Origin: an uncultured Bacteroidota bacterium
GTDB lineage: Bacteria; Bacteroidota; Bacteroidia; Bacteroidales; P3
Reading direction: 5' to 3'
Length of the DNA: 24,526 bases
Assembly (NCBI GenBank): GCA_900545215.1
Contig: UQXW01000035.1
Coordinates: 1 to 24,526 of the forward strand
In this document: in pieces, positions 6,384 through 14,977 of the stretch
Layout: each line of letters starts with the position of its first letter
How positions within the stretch are numbered: position 1 is the stretch's first letter
Notes under the pieces: generated by a model
Seen by the model: only the letters and a program-made list of their open reading frames with translations
What the model was told of the DNA's origin: nothing
Database searches by the model: none
Position numbers and translations under genes: made by a program

Positions 6384-8294
6384 ATGAATTGGAAATTACG
6401 TTTTTTCGTTTTGTTTTTTGCCATTGGGGCATGTAATTGTCTTTCGGCTCAGGGCAGGGCGGATAAGGATTTCGAGAAAGCGAGGAATTTGTTTGCCAAG
6501 GGCAAGACAGAACAGGCGGAGACTTTGCTTTTGAAAATCACCGATAAGCATTCGGATTATGCTCCGGCTCATCTGGCTTTGGGTGAGTTGTATTTCGTTC
6601 GCAAGGACTTTGAAACGGCCAAGCGTCATTTGCTTATTGTCGTGCAGAAGGACGAGCGGTTCGATTTGAATGTTTACCGCAAGTTGGCGGATATTTATGA
6701 TAGTGAAAGTAAGTGGGATAGTGCGATTGTGTTCTTGAATTCTTACTTGCGGCTTGCTCCTGACAGGGAAGCATACGCCGAACGCAGGGCGGAGGCGGAG
6801 CATAAAATCGATTGTTTGCGGTTCAGGGCGGAGGCGGTTCAAAACCCTGTTTCATTCTCTCCCGAGAACATGGGCGGGAACATAAACAGCGAGGGAAACG
6901 AATACCTGCCTGCAATGACAGCCGACTTGTCGGAGATATTGTTTACCCGCCAAAGCTTTGTGGAGGAGGGTAAGCCTGCGGCGGAAGACTTCTTTATTTC
7001 CAAAAGAGAGGGAATGCAATGGCAGCCTGCGGTGAAATTGCCGGGTGTTTTGAACTCGGATTTCAACGAAGGGGCGGGGTGTTTGTCGCCGGACGGAAGA
7101 TATATTTATTTCACGAGGTGCGGGGCGGGGGATTCTCACGGCAGTTGCGATATTTACCGAAGCGAGCGAATGGGAACGCAATGGGGCAAGCCCGAGAACC
7201 TCGGTGCTAATGTCAATTCTTCCTCTTGGGACGCTCAACCGAGCATTGCTTCCGATGGAAGAACTCTTTTCTTTGTATCCAACAGGGCAGGCGGTTTCGG
7301 CGAAAGCGATATATATTATTCCTATCTTAAAGACGACGGGACGTGGACAAAAGCCAAGAATTGCGGAGAGGCGATAAACACTCCCGGAAAGGAAATGTCT
7401 CCCTTCATTCACCCCTCCAATCAAATGCTTTACTTCTCTTCCGACTACCATTGCGGCATGGGCGGCTTGGATATATTCTATTCCCGCTTGGAAAACGGCA
7501 GATTCACTCCGCCAATCAATCTCGGCTATCCGATAAACACCGAGGCAGACGAGAGCAGTTTCATTGTATCGGCGGCAGGCGATTATGCCGTTTATGCAAG
7601 TCAGCGGGCGGACGGTCGGGGCGGCTTGGATTTGTACGCTTTCGAGCTTTATGCCGAGGCAAGACCCGTTGCGGTTACATATATGCGGGGAAAAATATAT
7701 GATAAGGAGAGCAAAAAAGCTGTCAGAGCTTCGTTTGAAATCCGTAATTTGAAAACCTCGCGTATCGTTTCCTCGGGTTATTCCGACCCTGTGAGCGGAG
7801 AATACCTTATATGCCTGCCTGTCGGAAGCGATTATGCTTTTTCCACCGATGCAGAAGGCTATTTGTTCTTTTCGGAGAACTTTTCTCTTGCGACAGATGA
7901 CGGGAAAGAATCCTTTGAAAAGGACATCGAATTAAGTAGAATAGAGGTTGGCAGCAGCCTTGTGCTGCATAACATATTTTTTGCCAACAACAGCAGCGAT
8001 TTGTTGGCTGAATCGTTTGTGGAATTGAATACCTTGGCAGAGCTTTTGAAGAATAATCCGAATTTGAAAGTGGAAATAGGCGGACACACCGATGATGTGG
8101 GTGGAGAGGAGTACAATTTGAAACTTTCGCAAAAGCGTGCCGAAGCCGTGAAAAGCTATCTTGTGGAAAAGGGAACGGCTCCGCAGAGGTTGTCTTGCAG
8201 GGGTTACGGTTTCTCGAAGCCGATAACGGATAATTCTTCGGAAGATTTGAGAGCCATGAACAGAAGAACCGAAATAAGAATAACGGGTAAATGA
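6384..8294 (+). CDS. PorE-like TPR / beta-propeller / OmpA-domain envelope protein
   Basis: 636 aa from the ATG at 6384; the upstream in-frame TTG at 6360 overlaps the promoter and is rejected. Order of domains: an export signal with an AIGAC lipobox-like site near residue 14, TPR repeats (about 25-140), WD40-like PD40 propeller blades (about 160-420, with repeated LSPDGRYIYF and SDIYYS-type blades), a carboxypeptidase-regulatory-like beta domain (about 432-515), and an OmpA C-terminal peptidoglycan-binding domain (about 525-636, with GGHTDDVGGEEYNLKLSQKR). This exact order is that of PorE of Porphyromonas gingivalis, an outer-membrane lipoprotein that ties the type IX secretion machine to peptidoglycan. 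Related OmpA/PD40 proteins accompany other T9SS surface systems, so orthology is likely but not proven. It is first in a four-gene unit and its stop overlaps the phoH start (ATGA). Confidence 0.85.
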   Translation: MNWKLRFFVLFFAIGACNCLSAQGRADKDFEKARNLFAKGKTEQAETLLLKITDKHSDYAPAHLALGELYFVRKDFETAKRHLLIVVQKDERFDLNVYRKLADIYDSESKWDSAIVFLNSYLRLAPDREAYAERRAEAEHKIDCLRFRAEAVQNPVSFSPENMGGNINSEGNEYLPAMTADLSEILFTRQSFVEEGKPAAEDFFISKREGMQWQPAVKLPGVLNSDFNEGAGCLSPDGRYIYFTRCGAGDSHGSCDIYRSERMGTQWGKPENLGANVNSSSWDAQPSIASDGRTLFFVSNRAGGFGESDIYYSYLKDDGTWTKAKNCGEAINTPGKEMSPFIHPSNQMLYFSSDYHCGMGGLDIFYSRLENGRFTPPINLGYPINTEADESSFIVSAAGDYAVYASQRADGRGGLDLYAFELYAEARPVAVTYMRGKIYDKESKKAVRASFEIRNLKTSRIVSSGYSDPVSGEYLICLPVGSDYAFSTDAEGYLFFSENFSLATDDGKESFEKDIELSRIEVGSSLVLHNIFFANNSSDLLAESFVELNTLAELLKNNPNLKVEIGGHTDDVGGEEYNLKLSQKRAEAVKSYLVEKGTAPQRLSCRGYGFSKPITDNSSEDLRAMNRRTEIRITGK

Positions 8295-9214
8295 GAGAGA
8301 AAATAAGAAATTTGGAGGACTTGGATTTGCTTTCGTTGTTTGGAACGAACGGAAGAAATCTGAGGTTTTTGGAGATATTGTTTCCTGACGTGGTTTTGGT
8401 GCAGAGAAACAAGAGTTTGATAATCCGCGGTGAAGAGGCAGGGATAGAGGAGTTCGAGAGGTTTTTGGAAGAGTTGTTGAAACGGTTTGTCATTGAGGGA
8501 GAAATGGACGAGAACACGATAATGCAGGTGCAGACGGGCTGCAAGATTTTGCCGGAGGAGGAAACGGATGTGTTGGTTTACGGACAGGACGGATTGAAGG
8601 TGCGGGCGAGAACGGAAAATCAGCGGAAGATGGTCGAGCAGATAGGCAGAAATGATATGCTTTTTGCAATAGGTCCTGCGGGAAGTGGCAAAACATACAC
8701 TGCCGTGGCTTTGGCTGTACGTGCATTGAAATCGAAACAGGTGCAAAGGATTGTTCTGACACGTCCTGCCGTTGAAGCAGGAGAAAATCTCGGCTTTTTG
8801 CCGGGGGATATGCGGGACAAGCTCGACCCGTATCTGCAACCGCTTTACGATGCCCTGCGGGACATGCTTTCGAGACAGCGTTTGGAGAAACTGATAGAGA
8901 CAGGTGTCATAGAGATTGCCCCGTTGGCTTTTATGAGAGGCAGAACCCTTGACAAGGCTTTCGTCATTCTGGATGAGGCACAGAACGCTACCATGCCGCA
9001 GTTGAAGATGTTCCTGACGAGAATGGGCAAAAGTTCCAAGTTCGTCATAACGGGAGACTGCACACAGGTGGATTTGCCGAAGAATCAAAGCTCAGGATTG
9101 CTGCCTGTTTTGGAAAGATTGCAGCATATAAGGGAAATATCGGTGATAAAGCTCGGTGCTTGCGATATTGTGCGGCATCCGCTTGTGTCGAAGATAGTTC
9201 AAGCCTTGGATTAA
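8291..9214 (+). CDS. phoH: PhoH-family ATPase (YbeZ-like)
   Basis: 307 aa, usual length for the family. An N-terminal region of about 100 residues resembles the KH-like domain of PhoH/YbeZ proteins. The P-loop ATPase follows: Walker A GPAGSGKT (128-135), LTRPAVEAGENLGFLPGD (156-173), Walker B FVILDEAQN (224-232), and VITGDCTQVDLP (252-263), all as in PhoH. These cytoplasmic proteins bind RNA/ribosome factors; in other bacteria YbeZ works beside the YbeY endoribonuclease, though the exact reaction is unsettled. Its ATG overlaps the preceding TGA, indicating translational coupling with the PorE-like gene. The classic partner ybeY is not next door; an RNase H gene lies two positions downstream instead. 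Confidence 0.93.
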   Translation: MREKIRNLEDLDLLSLFGTNGRNLRFLEILFPDVVLVQRNKSLIIRGEEAGIEEFERFLEELLKRFVIEGEMDENTIMQVQTGCKILPEEETDVLVYGQDGLKVRARTENQRKMVEQIGRNDMLFAIGPAGSGKTYTAVALAVRALKSKQVQRIVLTRPAVEAGENLGFLPGDMRDKLDPYLQPLYDALRDMLSRQRLEKLIETGVIEIAPLAFMRGRTLDKAFVILDEAQNATMPQLKMFLTRMGKSSKFVITGDCTQVDLPKNQSSGLLPVLERLQHIREISVIKLGACDIVRHPLVSKIVQALD

Positions 9215-9226
9215 AAAGAAAATGAC

Positions 9227-12200
9227 ATGAAGAAGCGGCTGATTGCTTTATTCCTTTCGGTGGTCTCGTTCTGCGTTTTTGCCCAACCGTCTTTGCGTTT
9301 CGAGGAAAACAAGGGACAATGGGACGAAAAGGTGTTATATATGGCGAGAATGAGCAACGGGTTCGTCTTTGCAAGAGAGGACGGCTTGTTGTTCGTGTAT
9401 TCTTCGCCGCATTTGCACAGCCATGAAGCAGAAAAGAACGATTCTTTGCTTAATATGAAGCATGCTTTCCTTTTGCAACCTGTCGGAATGAGGAGATGCA
9501 ATCCGCAGGCATCGGAAAGAATGCAGGGATACAGCAATTACTTCATAGGAAACGAAAAATCGAAATGGCAAAGTAATGTTGCAGCTTATTCCATGCTTGT
9601 TTACAAGGACGTTTACGATGGGGTGGATTGGCGGATTTATAGCGAGAACGGTGCTTTCAAGCATGAGTTCGTGCTTCATGAAGGGGCAAATCCGGAAAAC
9701 TTGGAATTGCTTTACGAAGGTGTCGATGAGGTTGAGATAATCGGCGGGGAGTTGAACTTGAAGCTCTCGGTCGGAGAGTTGACGGAGCGAAAGCCGTATG
9801 CCTATCAATTTTATGGGAAAGAGAAAAGGCAGGTCGAAGCAGCATTTGAAAGAAAGGGAAAGGGAATAGGCTATAAGCTCGGAACGTATGACCGTGAAAG
9901 AGATTTGATAATAGACCCTTCGTTGATTTTTTCGACTTATTCCGGTTCTGTTGCGGACAACTGGGGCTTTACTGCGACATACGATGCCTACGGAAACCTT
10001 TATTCCGGTTCCATTGTCATAGGAATAGGCTATCCGACAAGTACGGGAGCGTTCTGCGACAGTTTCGGAGGGGTATGGGATTGTGCAATCAGCAAGTTTT
10101 CCGCCGATGGCAGGCAGTTGATTTACTCTACATATCTCGGAGGAACATATAGCGATATGCCGCACAGCATGATTGTCGATGGAAGTAACGAATTGATTGT
10201 GTTCGGAACCACGGGCAGCCATGATTTTCCCACAACCGATGGAGCATATCAAAGATTTTTTTCCGGCGGAACGGCTGTTACATACGATGGTTCGGTGCAA
10301 TTTCCTCACGGAGTGGACTTATATGTCAGCAGACTTTCGACCGATGGAACGCAACTCAGGGCTTCGACATATATAGGCGGCAGTGCAAACGACGGGTTGA
10401 ACTATCGGGAGCGGTACAACAGCAACAGGCTTATTACTTATCTCGGAAATGATTCGCTATATGCCAATTACGGCGATGGAGCAAGGGGCGAACTTGTAAC
10501 AGATGATGGAAACAATGTATATGTCGGTTCTTCCACCTTTTCTTTCGACTTTCCCGTTGCCAATGCATTCCAGCCACAGACGGGCGGAGGACAGGATGGG
10601 GTGGTTTTCAAGCTGGATTACACATTAAGCACTTTGTTGTTTTCCTCTTATATAGGCGGCAGCGGCGATGATGCGGTGTTCAGCATCGATACGGATAAGG
10701 ATTATCGCCTTTATATCACCGGAGGAACGGTTTCTAATAACTTTCCGACAACTCCTAATGCGTATAACGCCTCTCATAACGGCGGAACGACCGATGCTTT
10801 TCTTGCTTTGGTGTCATACGATGGCTCACAGCTGTTGGCATCGAGCCTTTTCGGTTCGGAGGCTTTTGATTTGTCTTATTTCGTAAGAACAGACCGCAGC
10901 GGCTATCCCCATATCTTCGGACAGACCAAGGCAAGCGGCAGCACGCTTGTGCATAATGTACAATACAGCATACCGAACAGCGGGCAGTTCATAGCCAAAT
11001 TCACTCCTGCAATCGACAGTTTGATTTTCAGTACCGTCTTCGGAACAGGAGATAACAGCATAAATATATCGCCATCGGGCTTTTCGGTCGATGTGTGTGG
11101 CAGGATTTATGCTGCCGGTTGGGGAAAGTTTTTCAAATATCTGCCTAATCTTCCTGCCGTTTTCGGAACAATGAACATGCAAACGACGCCCGATGCTTAT
11201 CAGTCGCAGACCGACGGACAGGATTTCTACATTATGTCGCTTTCTTCCGACGCTTCCACTTTGGATTATGCCACTTTCCTCGGAGAGTTGAGCAGTAGTG
11301 CAAATGCAGGTATAGATCACGTTGACGGAGGTACAAGTCGCTTCGACAGGTACGGCAGTTTGTATCAATCCGTTTGTGCAAGCTGTGGCGGAAGCAATGG
11401 CTTCCCTGTTTTCCCTGTCGATGTGTGGAGTTCGGAGAATGGTTCGACGAATTGCAATGCCGTTGCATTCAAATTCAATGTTCATTCCGATTATGCCGTA
11501 GCTGATTTCGACCTGCCGGAATACGTTTGCTTCCCCGACACTCTGCGATTGAACAATCTCGGACGGGGAGATGATTTCCTGTGGCTTTTCGGCGACGGAA
11601 GCACTTCAACAGAAGTAAATCCTAAACATGTTTATGCCCAAAGCGGAATTTACGACATTACGCTGATTGCTTATAAGCATGATGCTTGTTGGAGTTCCGA
11701 CACTTTGACAAAGCGTATCATTCTTTTGGATTCGCATACAGATACATTGGAAAGCAAGGTTACATGCCCCGGAGATTTGATTCAAATCGGCATAAACGCC
11801 TACCCGCAATCCTCCGTGAGCTATTCTTGGCAGCCTGCAAGCGGTTTGAGCAGTGCCGTTGTGCCTAATCCGTACGCAGTCGTGCAGAACACGACGACTT
11901 ATCGGCTCATCGTTTCCACGCCTCAATGTTCGGACACTCTCGTTCAGACAATCGAAATCGATGAATTGTCGTTGGAATTTCCTGATACGGTGAACTATTG
12001 CAGCGTTCCATACGAATTGCATCTTCCGTCCGGTATTCCTGCCGACTATCTTCTGAGTGCATCTTTCCGAAGGAATTTTTCGGATAGTGTGAATGCCGTA
12101 GGCGGTACGATAACTCTTGACACTGCGTCTTCCTCGTGGCTTTATGTCCGTATCCGAAGAGGCAACTGCTTCGGTGAAGACAGTATTTACATGAACTATA

Positions 12201-13414
12201 ACGGCGGTTTCCTTCAAGTGAATACTCATGACACACGTTGCAACAGCGAAAGCAATGGTTCTGCCATTGTCGTGGCAAGCGGTTTTACGTCGCCTTTGTT
12301 CTTTCAATGGAGCAACGGAGCGAGCGGTACGGCCTTGGATTCCATCGGAAACCTTGCCGTCGGAAATTATAGCATTACGGTAAGCGATGCAAACGGTTGT
12401 TCGGTAAGTCTCGGTTTCGCAATCGATTCTCCGGATAACCTTGTTACGGAACCGGAGTACACCAACAATCATTGTCAAAACGAATGCAGTGCCGCTATTT
12501 CGCTTAATCCTTCCGGAGGAGTGCAACCTTATAACATTATATGGAACAACGGAGCTGTAGGAGGTGAACTTTCCGGTCTTTGTAGCGGTGATTACATTTA
12601 TACTCTCACCGATGCACAGGGTTGTTCCATTACGGATACCATACGGATAATCGATACAGATACATTGAAACTGACATTGACCGCAACGGAAAATAATTGT
12701 CCGGAAGGTTGCGGGGCGGTCGTCACGTCTTTTGCCTCTGGCGGTAGCATGCCATACTTATACCTTTGGTCGAACGGGGCAACGGACAAGGACATAAGCG
12801 AAGCCTGTTGCGGGGAATACGTTTTGGCATTGACTGATGCCAATAATTGTCGAACACAAAGTACGATTATCGTTACCCATACGGACTTGTTCGAGAACTT
12901 TTCGGCAAGTGCCGAGCCTGAAAGAGTATTCGATGGTCAGGAAGTCCGACTTTCCTCCACACATATTGCGGGAATGCGTTATACATGGTCGCCTGCCGAA
13001 AATCTTACGTCGTCTCATTCCTCTTCAACCATGGCAACGATGTATCAAAGTACTCTTTTCCATGTTTCCGTCAGCGACGGATACGGTTGTAAGGCAGAGG
13101 ACAGCGTTCTTGTTGAGGTCGAGGTGATAAATTGTGGCAGACCTGACATATATGTTCCCAATATATTCACGCCGAACGGCGATGGAAAGAATGATGTTCT
13201 CTTTGTCGTCGGAGAGAAAATCGAGAATTTCACCTTTGAAGTATTCGACCGTTGGGGCGAAAAGGTATTTGCCACCTCAGATTTGCAAGAAGGCTGGGAC
13301 GGAACGTACAAAGGCAGGCAATGTGATGCGGCTGTATATTTTTACAGCTTGGAAGTGCGTTGTCTCGGTGGCAAGACATACAAAGAAGGCGGCGACATAA
13401 CACTGATAAGATAA
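9227..13414 (+). CDS. Giant surface protein: SBBP propeller, PKD, SprB-like repeats, T9SS type B sorting domain
   Basis: 1395 aa. A signal peptide ends near FAQ (about 20). Next is an N-terminal domain (about 20-240, beginning RFEENKGQWDEKV) typical of SBBP-repeat proteins, then beta-propeller SBBP repeats (about 240-750) with recurring YSTYLGG, ASTYIGGSANDG and SSYIGGSGDDAVF motifs. A PKD domain follows (about 760-840, FLWLFGDGSTSTEVNPKHVY). Then come three SprB-like repeats (about 1002-1218, each with the pattern PxxxxWSNGA ... G.Y...(V/L)(S/T)DA.GC), and finally the C-terminal type B sorting domain (about 1305-1395, PNIFTPNGDGKNDVL and FDRWGEKVF). That ending marks export by the type IX system to the cell surface. 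SprB repeats are adhesin modules in gliding Bacteroidota, so a surface-adhesion role is inferred. It starts 12 bp after phoH and ends 4 bp before the RNase H gene. Confidence 0.92.
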   Translation: MKKRLIALFLSVVSFCVFAQPSLRFEENKGQWDEKVLYMARMSNGFVFAREDGLLFVYSSPHLHSHEAEKNDSLLNMKHAFLLQPVGMRRCNPQASERMQGYSNYFIGNEKSKWQSNVAAYSMLVYKDVYDGVDWRIYSENGAFKHEFVLHEGANPENLELLYEGVDEVEIIGGELNLKLSVGELTERKPYAYQFYGKEKRQVEAAFERKGKGIGYKLGTYDRERDLIIDPSLIFSTYSGSVADNWGFTATYDAYGNLYSGSIVIGIGYPTSTGAFCDSFGGVWDCAISKFSADGRQLIYSTYLGGTYSDMPHSMIVDGSNELIVFGTTGSHDFPTTDGAYQRFFSGGTAVTYDGSVQFPHGVDLYVSRLSTDGTQLRASTYIGGSANDGLNYRERYNSNRLITYLGNDSLYANYGDGARGELVTDDGNNVYVGSSTFSFDFPVANAFQPQTGGGQDGVVFKLDYTLSTLLFSSYIGGSGDDAVFSIDTDKDYRLYITGGTVSNNFPTTPNAYNASHNGGTTDAFLALVSYDGSQLLASSLFGSEAFDLSYFVRTDRSGYPHIFGQTKASGSTLVHNVQYSIPNSGQFIAKFTPAIDSLIFSTVFGTGDNSINISPSGFSVDVCGRIYAAGWGKFFKYLPNLPAVFGTMNMQTTPDAYQSQTDGQDFYIMSLSSDASTLDYATFLGELSSSANAGIDHVDGGTSRFDRYGSLYQSVCASCGGSNGFPVFPVDVWSSENGSTNCNAVAFKFNVHSDYAVADFDLPEYVCFPDTLRLNNLGRGDDFLWLFGDGSTSTEVNPKHVYAQSGIYDITLIAYKHDACWSSDTLTKRIILLDSHTDTLESKVTCPGDLIQIGINAYPQSSVSYSWQPASGLSSAVVPNPYAVVQNTTTYRLIVSTPQCSDTLVQTIEIDELSLEFPDTVNYCSVPYELHLPSGIPADYLLSASFRRNFSDSVNAVGGTITLDTASSSWLYVRIRRGNCFGEDSIYMNYNGGFLQVNTHDTRCNSESNGSAIVVASGFTSPLFFQWSNGASGTALDSIGNLAVGNYSITVSDANGCSVSLGFAIDSPDNLVTEPEYTNNHCQNECSAAISLNPSGGVQPYNIIWNNGAVGGELSGLCSGDYIYTLTDAQGCSITDTIRIIDTDTLKLTLTATENNCPEGCGAVVTSFASGGSMPYLYLWSNGATDKDISEACCGEYVLALTDANNCRTQSTIIVTHTDLFENFSASAEPERVFDGQEVRLSSTHIAGMRYTWSPAENLTSSHSSSTMATMYQSTLFHVSVSDGYGCKAEDSVLVEVEVINCGRPDIYVPNIFTPNGDGKNDVLFVVGEKIENFTFEVFDRWGEKVFATSDLQEGWDGTYKGRQCDAAVYFYSLEVRCLGGKTYKEGGDITLIR

Positions 13415-13418
13415 AGAC

Positions 13419-14048
13419 ATGGCAAAAAAAAGCAAATATTACGTAGTTTGGAAAGGCAGAAAACAAGGTATATTCGATAATTGGGACGATTGCAAACAAT
13501 CCGTATTCGGATATGACGGTGCAAAATACAAATCTTTCGAGACACTGACGCAGGCAAGGGAAGCATTCAAGCAATCTCCAGATAAGTTCATTTACCGAAA
13601 GCAGGTAACGCCGCAACGAAAGCAGACTTCACTCACGTCATATCTGCCTATAACCGACAGCATAGCCACAGATGCAGCATGCAGCGGCAACCCCGGGGTG
13701 ATGGAATACAGAGGTGTTTATGTGGCAACGGGAAAGACTATTTTCTATTACAAACACCCGCACGGCACAAACAACATAGGCGAATTCCTCGGCATTGTCC
13801 ATGGTTTGTCCTACCTTAAACGTCGCGGGCTTCCCCAACCGCTATATACCGACAGTGTCAATGCCATAAAATGGGTGGAGCAGAAGAAATGCAAAACCAA
13901 GATGGAACGCAACGAAAAGAACAAAGACCTTTTCGATTACATAGCAAGAGCAGAAAAATGGTTGCAGGAAAATACATATACAACCGAAATAATAAAGTGG
14001 GATACGCAAAGTTGGGGTGAAATCCCCGCAGACTTCGGACGAAAATAA
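13419..14048 (+). CDS. rnhA: RNase HI with N-terminal viroplasmin (hybrid-binding) domain
   Basis: 209 aa. Residues 5-55 form the caulimovirus-VI/viroplasmin domain (KYYVVWKGRKQGIFDNWDDC), which binds RNA-DNA hybrids in fungal, animal and many bacterial RNase H1 enzymes. Residues about 80-205 are the RNase H fold with all four acidic catalytic positions: D85 in ATDAACSGNPG, E122 in NNIGEFLGI, D145 in YTDSVNAIKW and D205 near the end (PADFG). It should therefore cleave RNA in RNA-DNA hybrids in the cytoplasm. Its start is 4 bp after the surface-protein stop, making it the last gene of the unit starting at 6384. The solo CRISPR repeat begins 26 bp beyond its stop. Confidence 0.94.
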   Translation: MAKKSKYYVVWKGRKQGIFDNWDDCKQSVFGYDGAKYKSFETLTQAREAFKQSPDKFIYRKQVTPQRKQTSLTSYLPITDSIATDAACSGNPGVMEYRGVYVATGKTIFYYKHPHGTNNIGEFLGIVHGLSYLKRRGLPQPLYTDSVNAIKWVEQKKCKTKMERNEKNKDLFDYIARAEKWLQENTYTTEIIKWDTQSWGEIPADFGRK

Positions 14049-14074
14049 GAAAGGATTTTCGCATGACCAAATAG

Positions 14075-14106
14075 GTTTCAATCCACGCTCCCGCGTAGGG
14101 AGCGAC
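14075..14106. CRISPR. Solitary type I-C-like CRISPR repeat (32 nt), no array
   Basis: The plus strand reads GTTTCAATCCACGCTC then CCGCGTAGGGAGCGAC. The reverse complement starts GTCGCTCCC and ends GCGTGGATTGAAAC, the form typical of subtype I-C repeats (32 nt, GTCGC...GTGGATTGAAAC). The 7-bp palindrome CGCTCCC/GGGAGCG with a five-base loop is intact. No second repeat occurs at spacer distance on either side, and no cas gene is in the window. It is thus an orphan unit: an array remnant, an excised array scar, or a hairpin kept for another reason. Confidence 0.75.
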
Positions 14107-14138
14107 CAGTATTGTATTTATTAGTATTCCTCACAGCA

Positions 14139-14771
14139 TCATGTATTTCTGTGAAGCAAGGCATCTTTATTTTTGGTCAGTTCAAAGAACCGGTTAATCA
14201 GTTCGAATGATTGGCAGCTTGTCTTGTTCCCGACCTTTCCTGTTCCGTTGTAAAATAGCAAGGAGATATGAATAAGAAGATATAGCACAATTTTTTCGTA
14301 TTCCATCAGAGTTCGATTGCGGATTACCAAGTCGAGTTGCTCGTATGCATAAATCAGCATGGTTCTTATTTCTTTTCTCATGTCGTTTGATGTCATTAAA
14401 GAGAACCAAGACAAACCTGCATTGGCTTCGCTGCCGAGATAAGGATACACAGTAATTATGCAATCGTTGCTTATAGTGTAAACTCTCAGCACAAAATCAT
14501 CACTGCCGCCCGTTATGACGAAATCGCTCTCGTCATGGATGATGAAACATACACTCTCGGAATTGCAGCTCTTTATTTGGTACTTTCCGAAATTGAAAAT
14601 ACATTCCATACTGCCTGCATCAAGTCTGCAAAGCCATGCGTTATTGATTTCTCGTTTGATTATGGGAAAATCGGTTTGCTTTGAGCTGTCGAAAACATAT
14701 CGTTTTATTTGAAGCAGGAACAATCGTGCAGGCTTACCTTCCTTTCTCTTTCCGTACCTTGCCAAACACAT
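14139..14771 (-). CDS. Protein resembling the sensor half of an AraC-type regulator, DNA-binding domain absent
   Basis: 210 aa from ATG 14771; the frame is open further to 14858, but those 29 codons are translated palindromic repeat C. The middle has a cupin-like beta run (FNFGKYQIKSCNSESVCFII, FVLRVYTISNDCIITVYPYL) followed by helices (LMEYEKIVLYLLIHISLLFY) and FELINRFFELTKNKDALLHR. Many Bacteroidota AraC regulators have this layout, with the equivalent of the last segment leading straight into two helix-turn-helix motifs. Here the frame stops at TGA 14141-14139, and reading on in any frame gives no HTH. The solo CRISPR repeat lies 32 bp beyond the stop. This is probably a truncated regulator, perhaps a pseudogene; family resemblance is modest. 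Confidence 0.4.
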   Translation of the reverse strand: MCLARYGKRKEGKPARLFLLQIKRYVFDSSKQTDFPIIKREINNAWLCRLDAGSMECIFNFGKYQIKSCNSESVCFIIHDESDFVITGGSDDFVLRVYTISNDCIITVYPYLGSEANAGLSWFSLMTSNDMRKEIRTMLIYAYEQLDLVIRNRTLMEYEKIVLYLLIHISLLFYNGTGKVGNKTSCQSFELINRFFELTKNKDALLHRNT

Positions 14772-14774
14772 AAA

Positions 14775-14852
14775 ACCCAAACGGCGTTTCGCCGAAATGA
14801 ATCGCCGAAAGAATTTCGTAAAACGCCGTTCTGTTTTTCCGTAACGGCGTTT
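14775..14852. repeat. Palindromic AACGSCGTT repeat, copy C
   Basis: Bases 14806-14852 match copy A (1700-1746) at 43 of 47 positions. The left half (CCCAAACGGCGTTTCG) aligns with the reverse complement of copy B. Bases 14799-14813 (GAATCGCCGAAAGAA) are identical to 21661-21675 inside a coding gene. The copy lies in the divergent gap between the AraC-like gene and the coiled-coil protein, just upstream of both. Confidence 0.85.
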
Positions 14853-14921
14853 CATCACGGGACGTTTTGTTGTTGCTTTTGTTTTTCGCTTTTTCCGGGG
14901 TGGGAAAAGGCTAAAAAGACG

Positions 14922-14929
14922 TATCTTTG
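14922..14929 (+). promoter_or_regulatory. Bacteroides-type -7 box (TATCTTTG)
   Basis: Exact TAnnTTTG 48 bp upstream of the ATG at 14978; drives the three-gene unit 14978-18126. Confidence 0.7.
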
Positions 14930-14977
14930 CCGAGGATTTCGTTAGTGAACGGGGTTCGGAAAATTCATGGAATTGTT

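Noticed and set aside
12190..13610. Further AACGGCG or ACGCCG matches inside the surface-protein and RNase H genes
   Set aside because: They are isolated codon combinations (for example Asn-Gly) without the flanking repeat sequence.
14040..14061. CGAAAAT/ATTTTCG hairpin at the end of rnhA as a terminator
   Set aside because: The stem is AT-rich and only 7 bp, and no T-tract follows, so it is not called as a terminator.
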